Assembly (NCBI GenBank): GCA_902547295.1
Contig: CACCNJ010000008.1
Coordinates: 1 to 56,879, forward strand
DNA from: an uncultured SAR86 cluster bacterium
GTDB taxonomy: Bacteria; Pseudomonadota; Gammaproteobacteria; Magnimaribacterales; D2472
Direction: 5' to 3'
Length of the DNA: 56,879 nucleotides
A program made the position numbers and the translations under genes. Below, in pieces: positions 17,927 through 28,764 of the stretch. Numbering within the stretch: the stretch's first letter is position 1; every line of letters starts with the position of its first letter. The notes under the pieces were generated by a model. The model was not told the origin of the DNA, ran no database searches, and saw only the letters and a list, made by a program, of their open reading frames with translations.

Positions 17927-18674
17927 TTATTATCTCAGAAAGATTATCAATAAATTCAGATGAGCCTAGACTATAGTCGAGTACAGATATAGAAACATAT
18001 CCATCCATAACAGCTTCTGCATCAGTAACATAATCACCTTTAATAGGCTCGCCTGATAGGTTATATCGATATCTGTAAGTTTCTTTTGATAGGGATTGAT
18101 CTTCTATCTTTATAGGTTTGGCTGGAACGTCTCTTTTAGATAATCCTGTTGCCTTAACTCCTTTATATTCATCTTCAGAAATATCTGGAAAGTTTATGTT
18201 GATTACTTTTCCAGAATAAGTTTCACTAAATTTAATAATTTTATTAATTAACTCAAGCGATTTTTTTGTTATAAAGCTTATATCCTTAGCATCATAAGAA
18301 GCAACAGATATAGCAATTGGTGGATACTTTAAATTCCTTCCTCCAACAGCAGCTCCAACTGTTCCTGAATATAAAACGTCATTACCAATATTGGCTCCAT
18401 GATTAATACCTGATATAACAATATCAAATTCAAAATCTACTATACTTAATAATCCTAAATATGTGCAATCAGCCGGGGTTCCATCTACTGCATAGATCTT
18501 ATCATCAACTTTCATAACCTCAATCTCACTTAGGTAAGAAATAGCAGCACTCATACCACTGCAATTATTTTTTGGAGCGACTATCCACACATCATGATCT
18601 TTTGATAGTTCGTCATACATGCACTGAATATTATGGGCTTTATATCCATCATCATTTGTAAGCAATATTTTCAT
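17919..18674 (-). CDS. surE: SurE, 5'/3'-nucleotidase
   Basis: 251 aa. Metal-binding LLTNDDGYKA (N7, D8, D9), the serine/asparagine loop NCSGMSAAIS and SGINHGANIGNDVLYSGTVGAA are diagnostic. It dephosphorylates nucleoside monophosphates and is linked to stress survival. The start overlaps the ispDF stop in ATGA. The truD gene that separates ispF from surE in many gammaproteobacteria is absent. Confidence 0.97.
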   Translation of the reverse strand: MKILLTNDDGYKAHNIQCMYDELSKDHDVWIVAPKNNCSGMSAAISYLSEIEVMKVDDKIYAVDGTPADCTYLGLLSIVDFEFDIVISGINHGANIGNDVLYSGTVGAAVGGRNLKYPPIAISVASYDAKDISFITKKSLELINKIIKFSETYSGKVININFPDISEDEYKGVKATGLSKRDVPAKPIKIEDQSLSKETYRYRYNLSGEPIKGDYVTDAEAVMDGYVSISVLDYSLGSSEFIDNLSEIINE

Positions 18675-19807
18675 GATAGGTCCTTTAAATTTACTATACT
18701 TTGAACTGATATAGCTTCATTATTTCCAATAATTCCAATTTTTTCTGATGTGGTAGCTTTTAAGCCAATTTTTTTTATAGGAACTTTTAATATTGCAGAC
18801 AAATTTTCTAAAATTTTTTCTCTGTGCGGATGAATTTTAGGATTTTCACAAATAATTGTTGTATCAATATTATAAATTTCTAAATCCATTTTATTTAATT
18901 CATTTAGGCAGTGTTCAATGATAAGCGTACTATCTAAATTCTTATTTTTATTATCTTGATCTGAAAAAAACATCCCAATGTCACCCAACCCGGCAGCACC
19001 CAATATTGAATCAGCAATTGAATGGAGTAATACGTCTCCATCAGAATGAGCTACAATCTTGTAATTACATGTAATTTTATATCCGCCCAAAATAATCCCA
19101 TCTCCTGGTTCATATTTGTGAAGGTCATAACCAATACCACTTCTTGTAAGAAAATTATTGAGAATTTCTATATCAGCTTTCTCTGTTACTTTTATATTCG
19201 ATCTATCTCCAAGAATCTTAGATAATTTAAGATTTGAATATTCAATGGCAAATGATTCATCAGGACAATCTAAATTATTATCGATACAGCTTTGTATAGA
19301 TTTTTTTAAGTCTTTGAAATTACATATTTGAGGAGTTTGAACTAAATTAAATTTAGACTTATCTAATGTTCTATCGTCTTCCCTAATTGAATCATAAACA
19401 GGAGTATATAGATATGAACAACTCGACTTTGAATGAACAATATCTTCAAAAAGTCTTGCAATATCATTTTCGGAAACATTTGGTCGAGCTGCATCATGCG
19501 TAATTACAAATTCATAATCATCTTCAATCGAGTTAAGAGCATTAAAAATTGATTCTTGTCGAGTCAATCCTCCAATAATATATTCAATTTTTTTGCAATT
19601 ATAAAAGTTCTGGCTTTTTATAAGCTCATCTCCATCAGAAATTGCGATTACTATCTTAGAAATATATTTTGAATCTATAAAAGGCTTTACAGCATTTTCA
19701 ATAATAGATCTTCCGTTAATTTTGACATACTGCTTGGGCAAATCACCATCAAATCTTTTTCCAATTCCTGCAGCCGCAATTATTGCCAATAAACTATTTT
19801 CTTTCAT
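18671..19807 (-). CDS. ispDF: Fused IspD-IspF: MEP cytidylyltransferase and MEcPP synthase
   Basis: 378 aa from ATG 19807 (a TTG at 19828 would extend into ftsB). Residues about 1-220 are IspD: nucleotide loop AAAGIGKRF, LPKQY, and THDAARP. Residues about 221-378 are IspF: RSGIGYDLHKY with the zinc ligands Asp and His, AHSDGDVLLHSIADSILGA and GLKATTSEKIG. These are the third and fifth steps of the non-mevalonate isoprenoid pathway, which supplies undecaprenyl carrier and quinones. Most gammaproteobacteria keep the two genes separate in this position; the fusion is better known from alpha- and epsilonproteobacteria. It overlaps ftsB by 14 bases. Confidence 0.96.
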   Translation of the reverse strand: MKENSLLAIIAAAGIGKRFDGDLPKQYVKINGRSIIENAVKPFIDSKYISKIVIAISDGDELIKSQNFYNCKKIEYIIGGLTRQESIFNALNSIEDDYEFVITHDAARPNVSENDIARLFEDIVHSKSSCSYLYTPVYDSIREDDRTLDKSKFNLVQTPQICNFKDLKKSIQSCIDNNLDCPDESFAIEYSNLKLSKILGDRSNIKVTEKADIEILNNFLTRSGIGYDLHKYEPGDGIILGGYKITCNYKIVAHSDGDVLLHSIADSILGAAGLGDIGMFFSDQDNKNKNLDSTLIIEHCLNELNKMDLEIYNIDTTIICENPKIHPHREKILENLSAILKVPIKKIGLKATTSEKIGIIGNNEAISVQSIVNLKDLS

Positions 19808-20099
19808 CGTCTTTTTTTTCTTCTTCAAAAGATATAAATTCTTCCTCAGGATAAGTTAAGTTTAGCTTCTCTCTAGCAAAATTCTCCACATGATCATTTG
19901 AATTTTGGGCATTCTTAATCTCAAATTCAAGAATTTCATTTTCTTTTTTAATGGCTTCATTTTTTAATCTTTGTGCAGTATTTTCTATTACAAGAGCATC
20001 TCTATTGGAGTAATTATTTTCACCAAAAAAATTGCTGTTTAATAAAAAGATAATTATTAAAACCAACAATAAATAGAATAAATAATTTAGTTTATTCAT
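19794..20099 (-). CDS. ftsB: FtsB, division-protein coiled coil
   Basis: 101 aa. One N-terminal membrane helix (about 5-24), then a coiled coil (NTAQRLKNEAIKKENEILEFEI) and the FAREKLNLTYPEEEF segment equivalent to the FtsB ARxELGM motif. It acts with FtsL and FtsQ to activate septal wall synthesis. It lies between eno and ispDF, the canonical position, and overlaps eno by eight bases. The acidic/basic tail is not conserved. Confidence 0.92.
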   Translation of the reverse strand: MNKLNYLFYLLLVLIIIFLLNSNFFGENNYSNRDALVIENTAQRLKNEAIKKENEILEFEIKNAQNSNDHVENFAREKLNLTYPEEEFISFEEEKKDDERK

Positions 20100-21369
20100 T
20101 TAACAAAATATCATTGCTTTTATTTTCAATCCAAAGCAATCTATTATATTTTGCAATTCTGTCAGACCTGCAAGGTGCTCCAGTTTTAATTTGTGATGCT
20201 CCTAATCCAACAGCTAAATCTGAAATAGTTGTATCCTCAGTTTCTCCAGACCTGTGAGATATAATACATTTATAGCCGTTTTCTCTTGCACATTCAATTG
20301 TCCCAAATGTTTCCGATATAGTCCCAACCTGATTAAATTTAATCAAAATTGAATTAGCGAGTTTGTGATTGATGCCTTCTAAAAAAACTTTTTTATTAGT
20401 TACAAATAAGTCATCGCCGACAAGCTGACATTTTTCCCCCAATTTATCAGTAACTAGCTTCCAACCCTCTACATCATTTTCATCCATTGCGTCCTCAATA
20501 GATGAAATTGGGTATTGTGTAATTAGGTTATCAAGATAATTTGTAAATTCTGCATATGTATATTTTTTATTTTCACCTTTTAAAAAATAATTATTACCAT
20601 CAAAAAACTCACTTGCAGCACAATCAAGAGCAATGCTCACATCATCTCCTGGGTTAAGTTTTGATGCTTTAATTGATTCAATGATTAATTCTATTGCTTC
20701 TTCATTTGAATCTAGATTTGGTGCAAATCCGCCCTCATCACCTACTGCTGTGGAATAATTTTTAGATAATAAAATTTCTTTTAAATTATGATAAATTTCC
20801 GTTGACCATTTCATTATCTGAGTAAAATCCTTAGCACCACTCGGTACGATCATGAATTCTTGAATATCAACATTATTATCAGCATGCTCTCCTCCGTTCA
20901 AAATATTAAACATTGGCATTGGTATTGAGTATTTATTTGCTTTACCTGTTATATCTTTGTAGATGCTCGAAAAATGCTCATATAAGTTAACTTTTTTATT
21001 TTTAGCTGCAACATGAGAGCTTGCTAGGGATATAGCTAATATAGCATTTGCACCCATGGATGATTTATCATCTGTGTCATCATAATCAATTAATATTCTG
21101 TCAATTTCAATTTGATTTTCTGATTCTTTTCCAATTAATAAAGGACCTAATTTATTATTAATATTTGAAATAGCATTAAGAACTCCTTTTCCATGATAAT
21201 TTGAATCACTGTCTCTGAGCTCTAGTGCCTCCTTCGAACCAGTCGATGCTCCACTTGGAACCATTGCTGATGCACATATCCCGTTATCAAGACTTATTTC
21301 GCAAGCAATTGTAGGAATGCCTCTAGAATCAAAAACTTGAATAGCATTTACATTCGATATTTTTGACAT
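20092..21369 (-). CDS. eno: Enolase
   Basis: 425 aa (E. coli 432). N-terminal signature VFDSRGIPTIACEI, metal ligands in ALDCAASEF, SSIEDAMDENDVEGW and LVGDDLFVTN, catalytic lysine in NSILIKFNQVGT and the SHRSGETEDTTISDLAVG loop are all present. It interconverts 2-phosphoglycerate and phosphoenolpyruvate; PEP also feeds MurA and KdsA encoded in this window. It follows kdsA by two bases. Confidence 0.98.
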   Translation of the reverse strand: MSKISNVNAIQVFDSRGIPTIACEISLDNGICASAMVPSGASTGSKEALELRDSDSNYHGKGVLNAISNINNKLGPLLIGKESENQIEIDRILIDYDDTDDKSSMGANAILAISLASSHVAAKNKKVNLYEHFSSIYKDITGKANKYSIPMPMFNILNGGEHADNNVDIQEFMIVPSGAKDFTQIMKWSTEIYHNLKEILLSKNYSTAVGDEGGFAPNLDSNEEAIELIIESIKASKLNPGDDVSIALDCAASEFFDGNNYFLKGENKKYTYAEFTNYLDNLITQYPISSIEDAMDENDVEGWKLVTDKLGEKCQLVGDDLFVTNKKVFLEGINHKLANSILIKFNQVGTISETFGTIECARENGYKCIISHRSGETEDTTISDLAVGLGASQIKTGAPCRSDRIAKYNRLLWIENKSNDILLNE

Positions 21370-21371
21370 TG

Positions 21372-22202
21372 TTATTCGATCTCTAAATTATTTTGACCTT
21401 TAACAAAATCATCCAAATCTTTTATTTGATTTAAAAATTCATCTAGATAAGAGAGAGGCAATGCACAAGGTCCGTCACATTTAGCCTCATCAGGATTTGG
21501 ATGTGCTTCCAGAAAAAGTCCAGCTATTGATTGCGACATACCAGCTTTTGCAAGACTTAAAACATATTCTCTTCTACCACCAGTTGAACTTCCTAAGCCT
21601 CCTGGTAATTGAAGTGAATGTGTTACATCAAAAATTACAGGTTTTGATAATTTTTTTAAAATTTGAAAATTTAAAGTATCAACAACCAAATTGTTGTATC
21701 CATATGAGTTACCTCTTTCACACAAAGTAATATTTTTATTTCCAGCTGCTTCACATTTTTCAACGACGTTTGACATCTCTTGAGCTGATAAAAATTGAGG
21801 TTTCTTAAATTGAATTATGGAAGAAGTTTTTGCAGCTGCACTAACTAGATCGGTTTGTCTTGCAAGGAAAGCAGGTATTTGAATAACCTCACAAATTTCA
21901 CTAACTGATTCTGCTTGATTAGGCTCGTGAATATCGGTGATTACAGGAATATCATAAGTTTTTGAAATTTCCTCTAATATTTTTAGGCCTTCATCCAAAC
22001 CTGGCCCCCTGAATGAATTAATAGAGCTCCTGTTAGCTTTGTCAAAAGAGCCTTTAAAAATATAATTAATACCATTTTTATCAGTTACATCCTTAAATTT
22101 TTCAGCTACTTCCATTGCCAAATCTCTTGATTCAAGAACATTCATGCCACCCATGAGGGTCATTTTTTCATTATTATCAATTTTAAAGTCTCTTAATTGC
22201 AT
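21372..22202 (-). CDS. kdsA: KDO-8-phosphate synthase
   Basis: 276 aa. Family landmarks: GGMNVLESRDLA, FKGSFDKANRSS, DIHEPNQAE, IQIPAFLARQTDL, ERGNSYGYNNLVVD and FDVTHSLQLPGG. It condenses PEP with arabinose-5-phosphate to make the LPS core sugar KDO; its substrate comes from KdsD, encoded at 53722. It is inserted between pyrG and eno, two and two bases from its neighbours, an arrangement also known in other gammaproteobacteria. Confidence 0.97.
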   Translation of the reverse strand: MQLRDFKIDNNEKMTLMGGMNVLESRDLAMEVAEKFKDVTDKNGINYIFKGSFDKANRSSINSFRGPGLDEGLKILEEISKTYDIPVITDIHEPNQAESVSEICEVIQIPAFLARQTDLVSAAAKTSSIIQFKKPQFLSAQEMSNVVEKCEAAGNKNITLCERGNSYGYNNLVVDTLNFQILKKLSKPVIFDVTHSLQLPGGLGSSTGGRREYVLSLAKAGMSQSIAGLFLEAHPNPDEAKCDGPCALPLSYLDEFLNQIKDLDDFVKGQNNLEIE

Positions 22203-22204
22203 TT

Positions 22205-23842
<1,638 letters not shown>

Positions 23843-23868
23843 TCATGATGGGATATTAGAATAACAGA

Positions 23869-24930
23869 TTAATTTAATGTTTTATATACTTTTTTTACTC
23901 GTGATTTCACACTTGTCATCAGATAATAAGAAATAAGATCATTCGAACTAGCTATATTTGTAATTGGTAACTCAGGTGAAAAAAATTCGCACCAATCGCC
24001 AACAGAACATTTTTCTATGTTGCTTATATCAATTGTAGTTAAATCCATACTAACTTTTCCAAAAACAGAAGCCATTTCATTATTGATCATTACAGAAGTG
24101 CCATCTTTTATGTTTACTGGTAACCCATCTGCATATCCAAGGTAGACTGATGCTATTTTCATATCTTTCTTTGCAATAGCCCTTCCGTCATAGCCAACTT
24201 TATCTCCTTTATTGATATTTCTTATGTTCACAATTGGGGATCTTAATGTCATGGCAGTTTTAAGGTCATGGTTTCCAATGTATCCTCCATAAATTCCAAT
24301 ACCACACCTGACCCAATCATATGTTTTATTTGGATAGTTCATAATACATCCAGTGTTAGCAATACTCCTTTCAATTGAATTGTGTAATCTAGTGGAAATA
24401 TCCTCAAAAATTTTAAATTGATTTTCATTAGAAGGATTTGATGTGTCATTAGAAGATGCTAGATGGGACATTAAAGTAAACTTTTTATCATATAAATATT
24501 CTTCATATATTTTCAAAAATTCATCTATATCAAAACCAAGTCTGTTCATGCCTGTATTGAGCTTTAACCATAACCCTTCATAATGATTGCCTTCTTTAAG
24601 AATTTGAAATTGCTCTAGATTATGAACAACTAGATCAAATTTATTTTGTATTGAAATATCAAGATCCTCTTTTGAATAAACTCCCTGCATAAGAAGTATT
24701 TTTTTACTTGAAAGCTCTCTTATTTTCAAAGCTTCATCAATTCTTACAACTCCAAATCCATCTGAAAGATCCTCAATGTCTTTAACTATGTGTTCAAGGT
24801 GATGGCCATAAGCATCAGATTTAATAACAGCCATAAACTTAGAGGAATTGTTGAGTTTATTTTTTAACAATGAAATGTTATCTCTAAATATTTTAGGATC
24901 GATTATTAATTCAGAATTTATTGAGGTCAT
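23869..24930 (-). CDS. alr: Alanine racemase
   Basis: 353 aa. PLP lysine K37 in MAVIKSDAYGHH, the AWVRCGIG-like stretch TYDWVRCGIGIYGG and the catalytic-tyrosine segment DKVGYDGRAI are present. It supplies D-alanine to Ddl, encoded 5 kb upstream in the same run. It overlaps the dnaB stop in ATGA. The dnaB-alr pair is conserved in gammaproteobacteria. Confidence 0.95.
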   Translation of the reverse strand: MTSINSELIIDPKIFRDNISLLKNKLNNSSKFMAVIKSDAYGHHLEHIVKDIEDLSDGFGVVRIDEALKIRELSSKKILLMQGVYSKEDLDISIQNKFDLVVHNLEQFQILKEGNHYEGLWLKLNTGMNRLGFDIDEFLKIYEEYLYDKKFTLMSHLASSNDTSNPSNENQFKIFEDISTRLHNSIERSIANTGCIMNYPNKTYDWVRCGIGIYGGYIGNHDLKTAMTLRSPIVNIRNINKGDKVGYDGRAIAKKDMKIASVYLGYADGLPVNIKDGTSVMINNEMASVFGKVSMDLTTIDISNIEKCSVGDWCEFFSPELPITNIASSNDLISYYLMTSVKSRVKKVYKTLN

Positions 24931-26297
24931 TCAAATGATTCGTAAAAACTGTCGCTAGAAAAGTTTTCAAATCTTGTGAATTCTTTTAAGAAAGTTAAAT
25001 TAACAGTACCGATTGGTCCATTTCTTTGTTTGCCAATAATTATTTCCGCTTTATTACCCTGCTCAGAATCCTCATTGTAAACTTCGTCTCTGTATATAAA
25101 TAAGATTACATCTGCATCTTGTTCAATAGCACCTGAATCTCTCAGATCAGCCATTATGGGCCTTTTGTTTGGTCTTTGTTCTACAGCCCTGTTTAATTGA
25201 GATAATGCAATAACTGGGACATTTAGCTCTTTTGCTAAAGATTTTAATGATCTAGAAATTTCAGATATTTGATTAACTCTATTTTCAATTGATAGTGGAA
25301 GTTGCATTAACTGAAGATAATCTACAACTATCAAAGAAAGGCCATCTTTTTCTGTTCTTGCAAGCCTTCTAGCCTTTGCTCTAAGTTCCATTGGAGATAA
25401 TATTGAGCTGTCATCTATCCACAGAGGCATATTTTTTAACTTTTCACTTTGTTGTAAAAGGATTCTTAATTCATCATCTTTCAACATCCCAGATCTTACA
25501 TTTTGCTGATTTAACTTAGTCATTCCAGAAAGTAGTCGTGTCGTAAGAGATTCACCTGGCATCTCTAAACTAAAAATAAGAACAGCTCCATTTGAATCGT
25601 CATCTAGCAAGACATTTTCTGCAATGTTCATTGCAAATGATGTTTTACCCATACTAGGCCTACCAGCAACAACAACAAGATCGCCTTTCTGTAATCCTTG
25701 AAGTTTATTATCTAAGTCTTTAAAGCCAGTTGATGATCCTATTAAACCGCCAGATTTGTTAGATAGTTCATGAAGTCTGTCCATTGTAGATGGAATTAGT
25801 TCTCTCATTGACTGAAGATTTTGATCATTTAGATTTGTTTCATCATTCAAAGCAAAAATCATACTTTCCGCTTTATCTAATAATGATGCTCCATCCTGAC
25901 CTTGGGGATTAGATATAAGTTCACTAATATCAGAATTTGCCTTCATTAGTTTTCTAGTAATTGATCTTTGCCTAATTATTTCTGCATATGCTTCTAGATT
26001 TGCAGCAGATGGAGTTGATGTAGCTAATTCAATTAAATAATCTTTTCCACCAACTTTATTAAGTGAGTTTTTATTATCCAACTTTTCAGATACGGTTAAT
26101 GGATCTAGAGGTTTATTCTCTTCAACAAGTTCTGACATTGACTGAAATATGATTTGATGATCTTTGCCATCAAAATCATTTTCTTTTATTACTTGTATCA
26201 CAGTATCAAATCTATGAGTTTCCAACATCAAGCCGCCTAAAACAGCTCTTTCAGCTTCTCTTGCTTGTTCGTTTTGATTGATATTTATATCTGACAT
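24927..26297 (-). CDS. dnaB: DnaB replicative helicase
   Basis: 456 aa. N-terminal primase-interacting domain with REAERAVLGGLML, RecA-like ATPase domain with Walker A GRPSMGKTSFA, Walker B LIVVDYLQLM and the arginine-finger region ADLRDSGAIEQDADVI. It unwinds DNA at the replication fork. It follows rplI by 38 bases, as in the rpsF-rpsR-rplI-dnaB cluster of other gammaproteobacteria. Confidence 0.98.
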   Translation of the reverse strand: MSDININQNEQAREAERAVLGGLMLETHRFDTVIQVIKENDFDGKDHQIIFQSMSELVEENKPLDPLTVSEKLDNKNSLNKVGGKDYLIELATSTPSAANLEAYAEIIRQRSITRKLMKANSDISELISNPQGQDGASLLDKAESMIFALNDETNLNDQNLQSMRELIPSTMDRLHELSNKSGGLIGSSTGFKDLDNKLQGLQKGDLVVVAGRPSMGKTSFAMNIAENVLLDDDSNGAVLIFSLEMPGESLTTRLLSGMTKLNQQNVRSGMLKDDELRILLQQSEKLKNMPLWIDDSSILSPMELRAKARRLARTEKDGLSLIVVDYLQLMQLPLSIENRVNQISEISRSLKSLAKELNVPVIALSQLNRAVEQRPNKRPIMADLRDSGAIEQDADVILFIYRDEVYNEDSEQGNKAEIIIGKQRNGPIGTVNLTFLKEFTRFENFSSDSFYESFE

Positions 26298-26335
26298 TGG
26301 AATATGATTTTTACATCATATTTCAAAATATACAA

Positions 26336-26782
26336 CTACTCTGGAGATACTTTTACTAAAACTTGTATTGAGACCTCTGGATGAACACTAATCATTATAT
26401 TGTGTTCGCCTATTTCTTTTATGGGTCCATCAGGAAGCTGGACTTCGCTTTTATCAATTTCAATATCTTTTGCTGTAAATGCCTCAGAGATCTCTCGAGT
26501 ACCAACAGATCCATATAAAGCTCCTTCTTCAGTTACGGGTACCAATATTTCACACTCAGAACCCTCAATATCTTTTGCTCTTGATTGAGCTTTTGTAAGA
26601 ATATCTGCTGACATTGCAGCTAACTCATCTTTCTTTGCTTCAACTTCAGCAATATTTTTTTCGCTTGCAAAAGCTGCTTTTTTTTGAGGAATTAAAAAGT
26701 TTCTTGCATACCCACTGTTAACCTCGACCACATCACCGATCTCTCCTAACCGCTGTATTTTGTCTAATAATATAATTTTCAT
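26336..26782 (-). CDS. rplI: Ribosomal protein bL9
   Basis: 148 aa, same length as E. coli. N-terminal domain signature LLDKIQRLGEIGDVVEVNSGYARNFLIP, a long connecting helix rich in Ala/Lys, then the C-terminal domain (GALYGSVGTREI). It binds 23S rRNA near the L1 stalk. Two bases from rpsR. Confidence 0.98.
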   Translation of the reverse strand: MKIILLDKIQRLGEIGDVVEVNSGYARNFLIPQKKAAFASEKNIAEVEAKKDELAAMSADILTKAQSRAKDIEGSECEILVPVTEEGALYGSVGTREISEAFTAKDIEIDKSEVQLPDGPIKEIGEHNIMISVHPEVSIQVLVKVSPE

Positions 26783-26784
26783 AA

Positions 26785-26979
26785 TTATTTATGCATGTCA
26801 GTATATGGAATCAAAGCTAAAAACCTAGCAATTTTAATATATCTAGTAAGTTTTCTTTGATTAGATGCAGATACACCTGTTACTCTTGCTGGAATAATTT
26901 TACCAGTCTCTGTTATAAATTGTTTCAGAAGACTTACATTTTTATAATCAAATTTTTTTGGTAATTCATATTTACTCAT
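26785..26979 (-). CDS. rpsR: Ribosomal protein bS18, N-terminally short
   Basis: 64 aa from ATG 26979, with GAGG about ten bases upstream; a longer in-frame form beginning at 27021 lies inside the rpsF coding region and is not conserved. The core [25 protein letters not shown] and the C-terminal [17 protein letters not shown] match bS18, but the basic RRRKFC-type N-terminus of E. coli S18 (75 aa) is replaced by a short [10 protein letters not shown]. It pairs with bS6 on the platform. It overlaps rpsF by eight bases. Confidence 0.93.
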   Translation of the reverse strand: MSKYELPKKFDYKNVSLLKQFITETGKIIPARVTGVSASNQRKLTRYIKIARFLALIPYTDMHK

Positions 26980-27460
26980 CTTTGCTGTCCTCTTCAATTG
27001 AATCAGGCGAAGCATCCTCAATAGATTCTTCCTTTGAAACTATTTCTTCCTCATTTTTCTTTTCATCATCCTCTGCAGATTTTTCTTTGACTTCATTTTT
27101 AACAATACTCTCTTCATCTTCTGATTCAGACTTCTTATTTCTCGAATCAATTAACAATTGAGAATCTTCTCCGTCATGCTCCTTAACTGAAATAAAGAGG
27201 TGCCTAATAATAGATTCGTTATATTTAATTTTATTTTCAATATCAATTATATTTTCTGCGTTTCCTTCAATATTAAAAATTAAATAATGTCCTTTATTGT
27301 GATTATTAATCGAATATGAAAGTTGTCTTCTACCAATATCTTCCATTTTTTTAATGTTAAAGGTATTAGCTTTTAGAAGTTTTTCAAAATCTTTTATAAA
27401 TGTGTCTACCTTAGAAGAAAGGTTAGGATTTAAAATAATTACTGCTTCGTACTTTTTCAT
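26972..27460 (-). CDS. rpsF: Ribosomal protein bS6 with long acidic tail
   Basis: 162 aa. Residues 1 to about 97 are the bS6 ferredoxin-like fold ([41 protein letters not shown]). The remaining roughly 60 residues are low-complexity Glu/Asp/Ser/Lys, longer than the polyglutamate-bearing tail of E. coli S6. AAGGA lies four bases before the ATG. A 77-bp gap separates it from ftsA; within it is an AT-rich 7-bp inverted repeat (27481-27499), possibly a leader hairpin. Confidence 0.95.
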   Translation of the reverse strand: MKKYEAVIILNPNLSSKVDTFIKDFEKLLKANTFNIKKMEDIGRRQLSYSINNHNKGHYLIFNIEGNAENIIDIENKIKYNESIIRHLFISVKEHDGEDSQLLIDSRNKKSESEDEESIVKNEVKEKSAEDDEKKNEEEIVSKEESIEDASPDSIEEDSKDE

Positions 27461-27537
27461 ATTTTCCTTATGGTTATAGATTTTTACTTATTGTAAAAAC
27501 CAAGGAATGCGAATTCTAAATGAATTAATTTTTATTA

Positions 27538-28764
27538 TCAATACTCACTTTTAACTATTCTAAGAAGCTTGGAGAAAAACCCTTGATTTTGTTCTGCAAG
27601 CATTTCATGATTAATCTGCTTATAACCATGTTCTATAAGTCCAATTGAGGTTGAATATATTGGATTTTGAAGTATGGACTCCATCCCTTTGAACTTAGAC
27701 GGAATTCCCATTCTTACTGATGTTTGAAAAATTGATTCAGCTAATTCAACAACTCCCTCCATCTTGGAGGTGCCACCAGTAAATACAATTCCAGCAGAAA
27801 TTTTGTCTTCAAACCCATTTCTTGAAATTTCAGCTTTTATTAAATCAAATAGTTCAGAATATCGAGGCTGAATTATGTCGGCTAATGAGCTTCTTGATAG
27901 TTCTCTAGGAGGCCTTCCACCAACACCAAGGACTTCAACAGTTTCATCATCTTTTGTAAATTCGGTGACTGCGCATCCATGTTTTTGTTTTATGTCTTCT
28001 GCTTGAGGTGTAGGCGTTCTTAAAGCTTGTGCAATATCACTTGTTACTTGATCACCTGCAATTGGAATCACCCCAGTGAATACAATTGAGCCTGTATTAA
28101 AAATTGCAATATCCGTCGTCCCCCCTCCAATATCAACCAAACATACTCCAAGATCCTTTTCATCTTCAGAAAGAATAGAATGTGAGCTTGCTAACTGCTC
28201 TAAAACAAACCCGTCTACACTTAGTCCACAATTTTTTATGCATTTTTCGATGTTTTTAATTGCGCTGCTTGCGCATGTAACAAGGTGAACTTTAGCCTCA
28301 AGCCTTACTCCAGACATTCCTAGAGGGTCAAGGCTTACTTCTTGATCATCAATAACAAAGGACTGAGGTAGAACATGAAGAACTCTCTGATCTGATGGTA
28401 TTGAGACTGCTTGAGCTGACTCAATGACTCTGTCAATATCGAATGCCGACACCTCATTATCCTTGATGCCAACAGCGCCTTGTGAATTAAGACTTTTGAT
28501 GTGATTTCCAGCAATTCCAACATAGACCGACTTAATTTTTTCCTCAATCATCGATTGAGCTTGTTCTACTGCTTTGCTAATTGCATCGGTGGTAGCATCA
28601 ATATTTACAACTACACCTTTTTTTAACCCGCTCGATGGATATGCACCCAATGCAACAATTTCAAGTTTAGCTTCGCTATTATATCTTCCTACAATACAAA
28701 CAACTTTTGACGTACCTATGTCCAAACCAACTATTATATTAGAATTTTTATTGTTATTTGCCAT
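27538..28764 (-). CDS. ftsA: FtsA, actin-like divisome assembly protein
   Basis: 408 aa. Actin-fold ATP motifs VGLDIGTSKVVCIVG, VCLVDIGGGTTDIAI and GIVFTGGTSKMEG are present, and the C-terminus ends with a membrane-targeting amphipathic helix (GFFSKLLRIVKSEY). It tethers FtsZ to the membrane. It overlaps ftsQ by 11 bases. In nearly all relatives ftsZ follows ftsA directly; here rpsF does. Confidence 0.97.
   Translation of the reverse strand: MANNNKNSNIIVGLDIGTSKVVCIVGRYNSEAKLEIVALGAYPSSGLKKGVVVNIDATTDAISKAVEQAQSMIEEKIKSVYVGIAGNHIKSLNSQGAVGIKDNEVSAFDIDRVIESAQAVSIPSDQRVLHVLPQSFVIDDQEVSLDPLGMSGVRLEAKVHLVTCASSAIKNIEKCIKNCGLSVDGFVLEQLASSHSILSEDEKDLGVCLVDIGGGTTDIAIFNTGSIVFTGVIPIAGDQVTSDIAQALRTPTPQAEDIKQKHGCAVTEFTKDDETVEVLGVGGRPPRELSRSSLADIIQPRYSELFDLIKAEISRNGFEDKISAGIVFTGGTSKMEGVVELAESIFQTSVRMGIPSKFKGMESILQNPIYSTSIGLIEHGYKQINHEMLAEQNQGFFSKLLRIVKSEY

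Noticed and set aside
27481-27499. 7-bp inverted repeat in the ftsA-rpsF gap as a terminator
   Set aside because: Stem is all A/T except one pair and has no T-run on the minus strand; at most a leader hairpin.
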